Source: RUG12461 sp045661345 (GTDB lineage: Bacteria > Bacillota > Clostridia > Lachnospirales > Lachnospiraceae). From it: DNA of 64,000 nt. Positions 62,652-64,000 of this stretch are shown one piece after another. Each line of letters begins with the position of its first letter. The stretch's first letter is position 1. Below the pieces are notes generated by a model. It saw only the letters and a program-made list of their open reading frames with translations. It was not told the origin of the DNA and did no database searches. The DNA lies in assembly GCA_045661345.1 (NCBI GenBank), contig JAZRFM010000002.1:9918-73917 (forward strand), read 5' to 3'. Position numbers and translations under genes: made by a program.

Positions 62652-63444
62652 ATCATATCACAGTGAAGAACTCAAGTTATTAACCCGCTACCGTTTCGAA
62701 AAGGTTCAAGAGCGTGCCAAGCTTAAATCTTCTGTAGCTCGCCTTGTTAACATCCTCTTTCCTGAGCTGGAGAAGCTTGTTCCTGATCTTCATATGGCTT
62801 CTGTGTACGCCTTACTTTCTGAATTTCCCGGTGCTTCCCACATTGCTGATTGCCATCTCACCCATCTCAAAAAACTTCTTGAAACAACCTCTAAAGGCCA
62901 TTATGGACGGGATATGGCTGTCAACATAAGAGATGCCGCCAGAGATTCGATCGGTTCTGTTATGCCGGCAAAATCGATGGAGTTGAAACACACCATTTAT
63001 CTGATCGAGGTAATGACAGAAGAGATTAATGAAATCGAAGCTTCAATCAAATCCATCATGGATACCTGCAACTCTCCGATTATGACAATCCCTGGAATTA
63101 GCTACCGTATGGGAGCCATGATTCTTGCGGAGGCAGGTGATTTTTCCAGATTCAATAATGCAGATCAGATACTTGCTTTTGCAGGATTATCACCATCCAC
63201 TTATCAGTCCGGACAATTAGAATCCAGTTATTCCCACATGGAGAAACGTGGATCTCGGTACTTACGATACGCTCTGTTTAATGCCACGAAGTACGTTTGT
63301 CACTGGGATGAAGAATTCGGCAAATACCTTGCAAAAAAGATTGGCGAAGGCAAACACTACAATGTCGCAATTTCCCATGCAACTAAAAAGCTGATACGTA
63401 CCATCTACCGGATGGAACTTACAGGCGAAGCCTACCGAAGATAA
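62641..63444 (+). mobile_element. IS110-family transposase, C-terminal half
   Basis: The recognisable part starts near YHSEELKLLTRYRFEKVQ and runs to the stop at 63444. It contains IPGISYRMGAMILAEAGDFS, the Transposase_20 (IS116/IS110/IS902) signature, and LAFAGLSPSTYQSG. The N-terminal DEDD RuvC-like catalytic domain is missing; upstream sequence in the same frame is antisense of the radical SAM fragment. The element is therefore inactive. The 3' end of the element probably extends to about 63540. Confidence 0.85.
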
Positions 63445-63554
63445 TTCATTAACTTCACATCCTTTTCTGAGAGCACCTATTTAGATGCCCAATTTGTCAT
63501 GCGATTTTCAAGGTTCAACACACCTTTTTTGTGTGGGAATTTTTATTTATTACC

Positions 63555-63776
63555 TTAATTGGTGATAAATGAGATCGGAGCAACCGTTTCCGTTGTTCCG
63601 TCAGAATTATGGATAGTAAGTTCTCCAAAGGTTCCCCACACGATAGTACCCACAAGCAGGATAACGATCGCCGTAATTGTGATCCATACGCCCGGCGTCG
63701 TTACCCTGATGTAGTCGTCCAACTTTTCCGGGGAAGAAACCTTGTCGATGCTTTTCTGTCTGAAAATACCGTTCAT
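63555..63776 (-). CDS. Very short NHLP-type secretion (HlyD-like) protein, probably truncated
   Basis: 73 residues. MNGIFRQKSIDKVSSPEKLD and IRVTTPGVWI, followed by one membrane helix ending WGTFG, match the start of NHLP/NHLM bacteriocin system HlyD-like adaptors. Those are normally over 250 residues. Here the frame ends 22 residues later in TETVAPISFITN, which could be the natural C-terminus joined by an internal deletion. AAGGAAGAG precedes the ATG. It begins 65 nt after the RiPP precursor stop, on the same strand. Confidence 0.65.
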   Translation of the reverse strand: MNGIFRQKSIDKVSSPEKLDDYIRVTTPGVWITITAIVILLVGTIVWGTFGELTIHNSDGTTETVAPISFITN

Positions 63777-63841
63777 AATGTCTCTTCCTTTGCTTCATTA
63801 TTTCATGTCAAATGCATTCAGACAGTAAAATCCTTTACTTT

Positions 63842-64000
63842 TTACCACCATAAAAAACGACCACCTGCTACTGCTCCTGCCGCATCATCCCCGATCTCTC
63901 CTTCTGTCTGAGACTTTACGAATTTCTCAAATTCGTCTACTGATGCCTCACAACCTTGTTCCTTGAGGAAATCAGCGAAGGCTTCCTTATCCTTGATCTC
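63842..64000 (-). CDS. RiPP precursor with Nif11-like leader, N-terminus cut by window edge
   Basis: The last 52 codons are visible. A leader helix (AFADFLKEQGCEASVDEFEK) leads to GEIGDDAAGAVAGG, the double-glycine cleavage motif of Nif11/NHLP leaders. Only five residues follow, RFLWW, before the stop. That would be an extremely short aromatic core. Cleavage and export would be by an NHLP-type peptidase ABC transporter, presumably further right. A downstream AGTAAA/TTTACT hairpin precedes the HlyD-like gene. Confidence 0.75.
   Translation of the reverse strand, partial: EIKDKEAFADFLKEQGCEASVDEFEKFVKSQTEGEIGDDAAGAVAGGRFLWW

Noticed and set aside
62260..63444. Single 394-codon plus-strand gene
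   Set aside because: The first 127 codons are antisense to the radical SAM fragment; only the part from about 62641 is IS110 transposase.

Overview
The window looks like chromosome from a gut- or rumen-type Lachnospiraceae (Clostridia) of moderate GC. Supporting signs are AGGAGG-type ribosome binding sites, a hybrid histidine kinase with the long multi-helix N-terminus usual there, an MCP, a YczE-type membrane protein, a CapA-like enzyme and NHLP/Nif11-type RiPP fragments. This is a family-level impression, not a species call.

Layout. 1-1063: 3' part of a DUF4143 ATPase with a triple 33-bp-period repeat on its promoter. 1207-13701: a five-gene leftward operon of prepilin peptidase, three small pseudopilin-like proteins and a 3390-residue protein with a prepilin signal, a GLUG-rich body and InlB-type repeats; it looks like a surface adhesin built on a type IV pilin N-terminus. 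13.7-25.7 kb: CapA-like enzyme, a 135-bp cloverleaf palindrome, a GH3 synthetase coupled to a MATE transporter fused to an anti-sigma-type ATPase domain, a lipoprotein phosphatase, an MscS-type helix-repeat protein, a membrane-anchored carboxylesterase and a hybrid histidine kinase.

25.7-51.8 kb is the most unusual part. Four two-gene modules each contain a tandem-GNAT protein followed at once by a very large soluble helical protein (796, 1086, 1839 and 2523 residues). The four GNAT proteins are paralogues sharing a T-x-E-N/E-T N-terminal signature, a GNAT acetyl-CoA loop and a second-half D-x-S motif. A 62-residue stub is a remnant of a fifth. Three of the four large partners start with the same tag, M-[DE]-E-[NS]-L-[SR]-L. 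One carries an ABC1/AarF-like kinase domain, one has PI3/4-kinase-like catalytic motifs, and one ends in a HopA1/phosphothreonine-lyase-like region. I know of no described system with this composition. A rhodanese-TtcA fusion and a zinc-ribbon membrane protein sit between modules one and two.

51.9-58.0 kb: HD-GYP protein, relics of an MNT-HepT pair, tRNA-Gly(UCC) with a clear promoter, five ATGCG boxes between divergent promoters, a 43-residue membrane peptide, an MCP and a YczE-type protein.

58.1 kb to the end is visibly AT-richer and begins at a 23-nt copy of a tRNA-Pro 3' end, so it is probably the left end of an integrated island continuing beyond the window. It holds two AAA ATPases (DUF4143 and DUF234 types), a lipoprotein, a radical SAM fragment, half of an IS110 transposase, a very short NHLP-type secretion protein, and the end of a Nif11-like RiPP precursor whose predicted core is only five residues (RFLWW).
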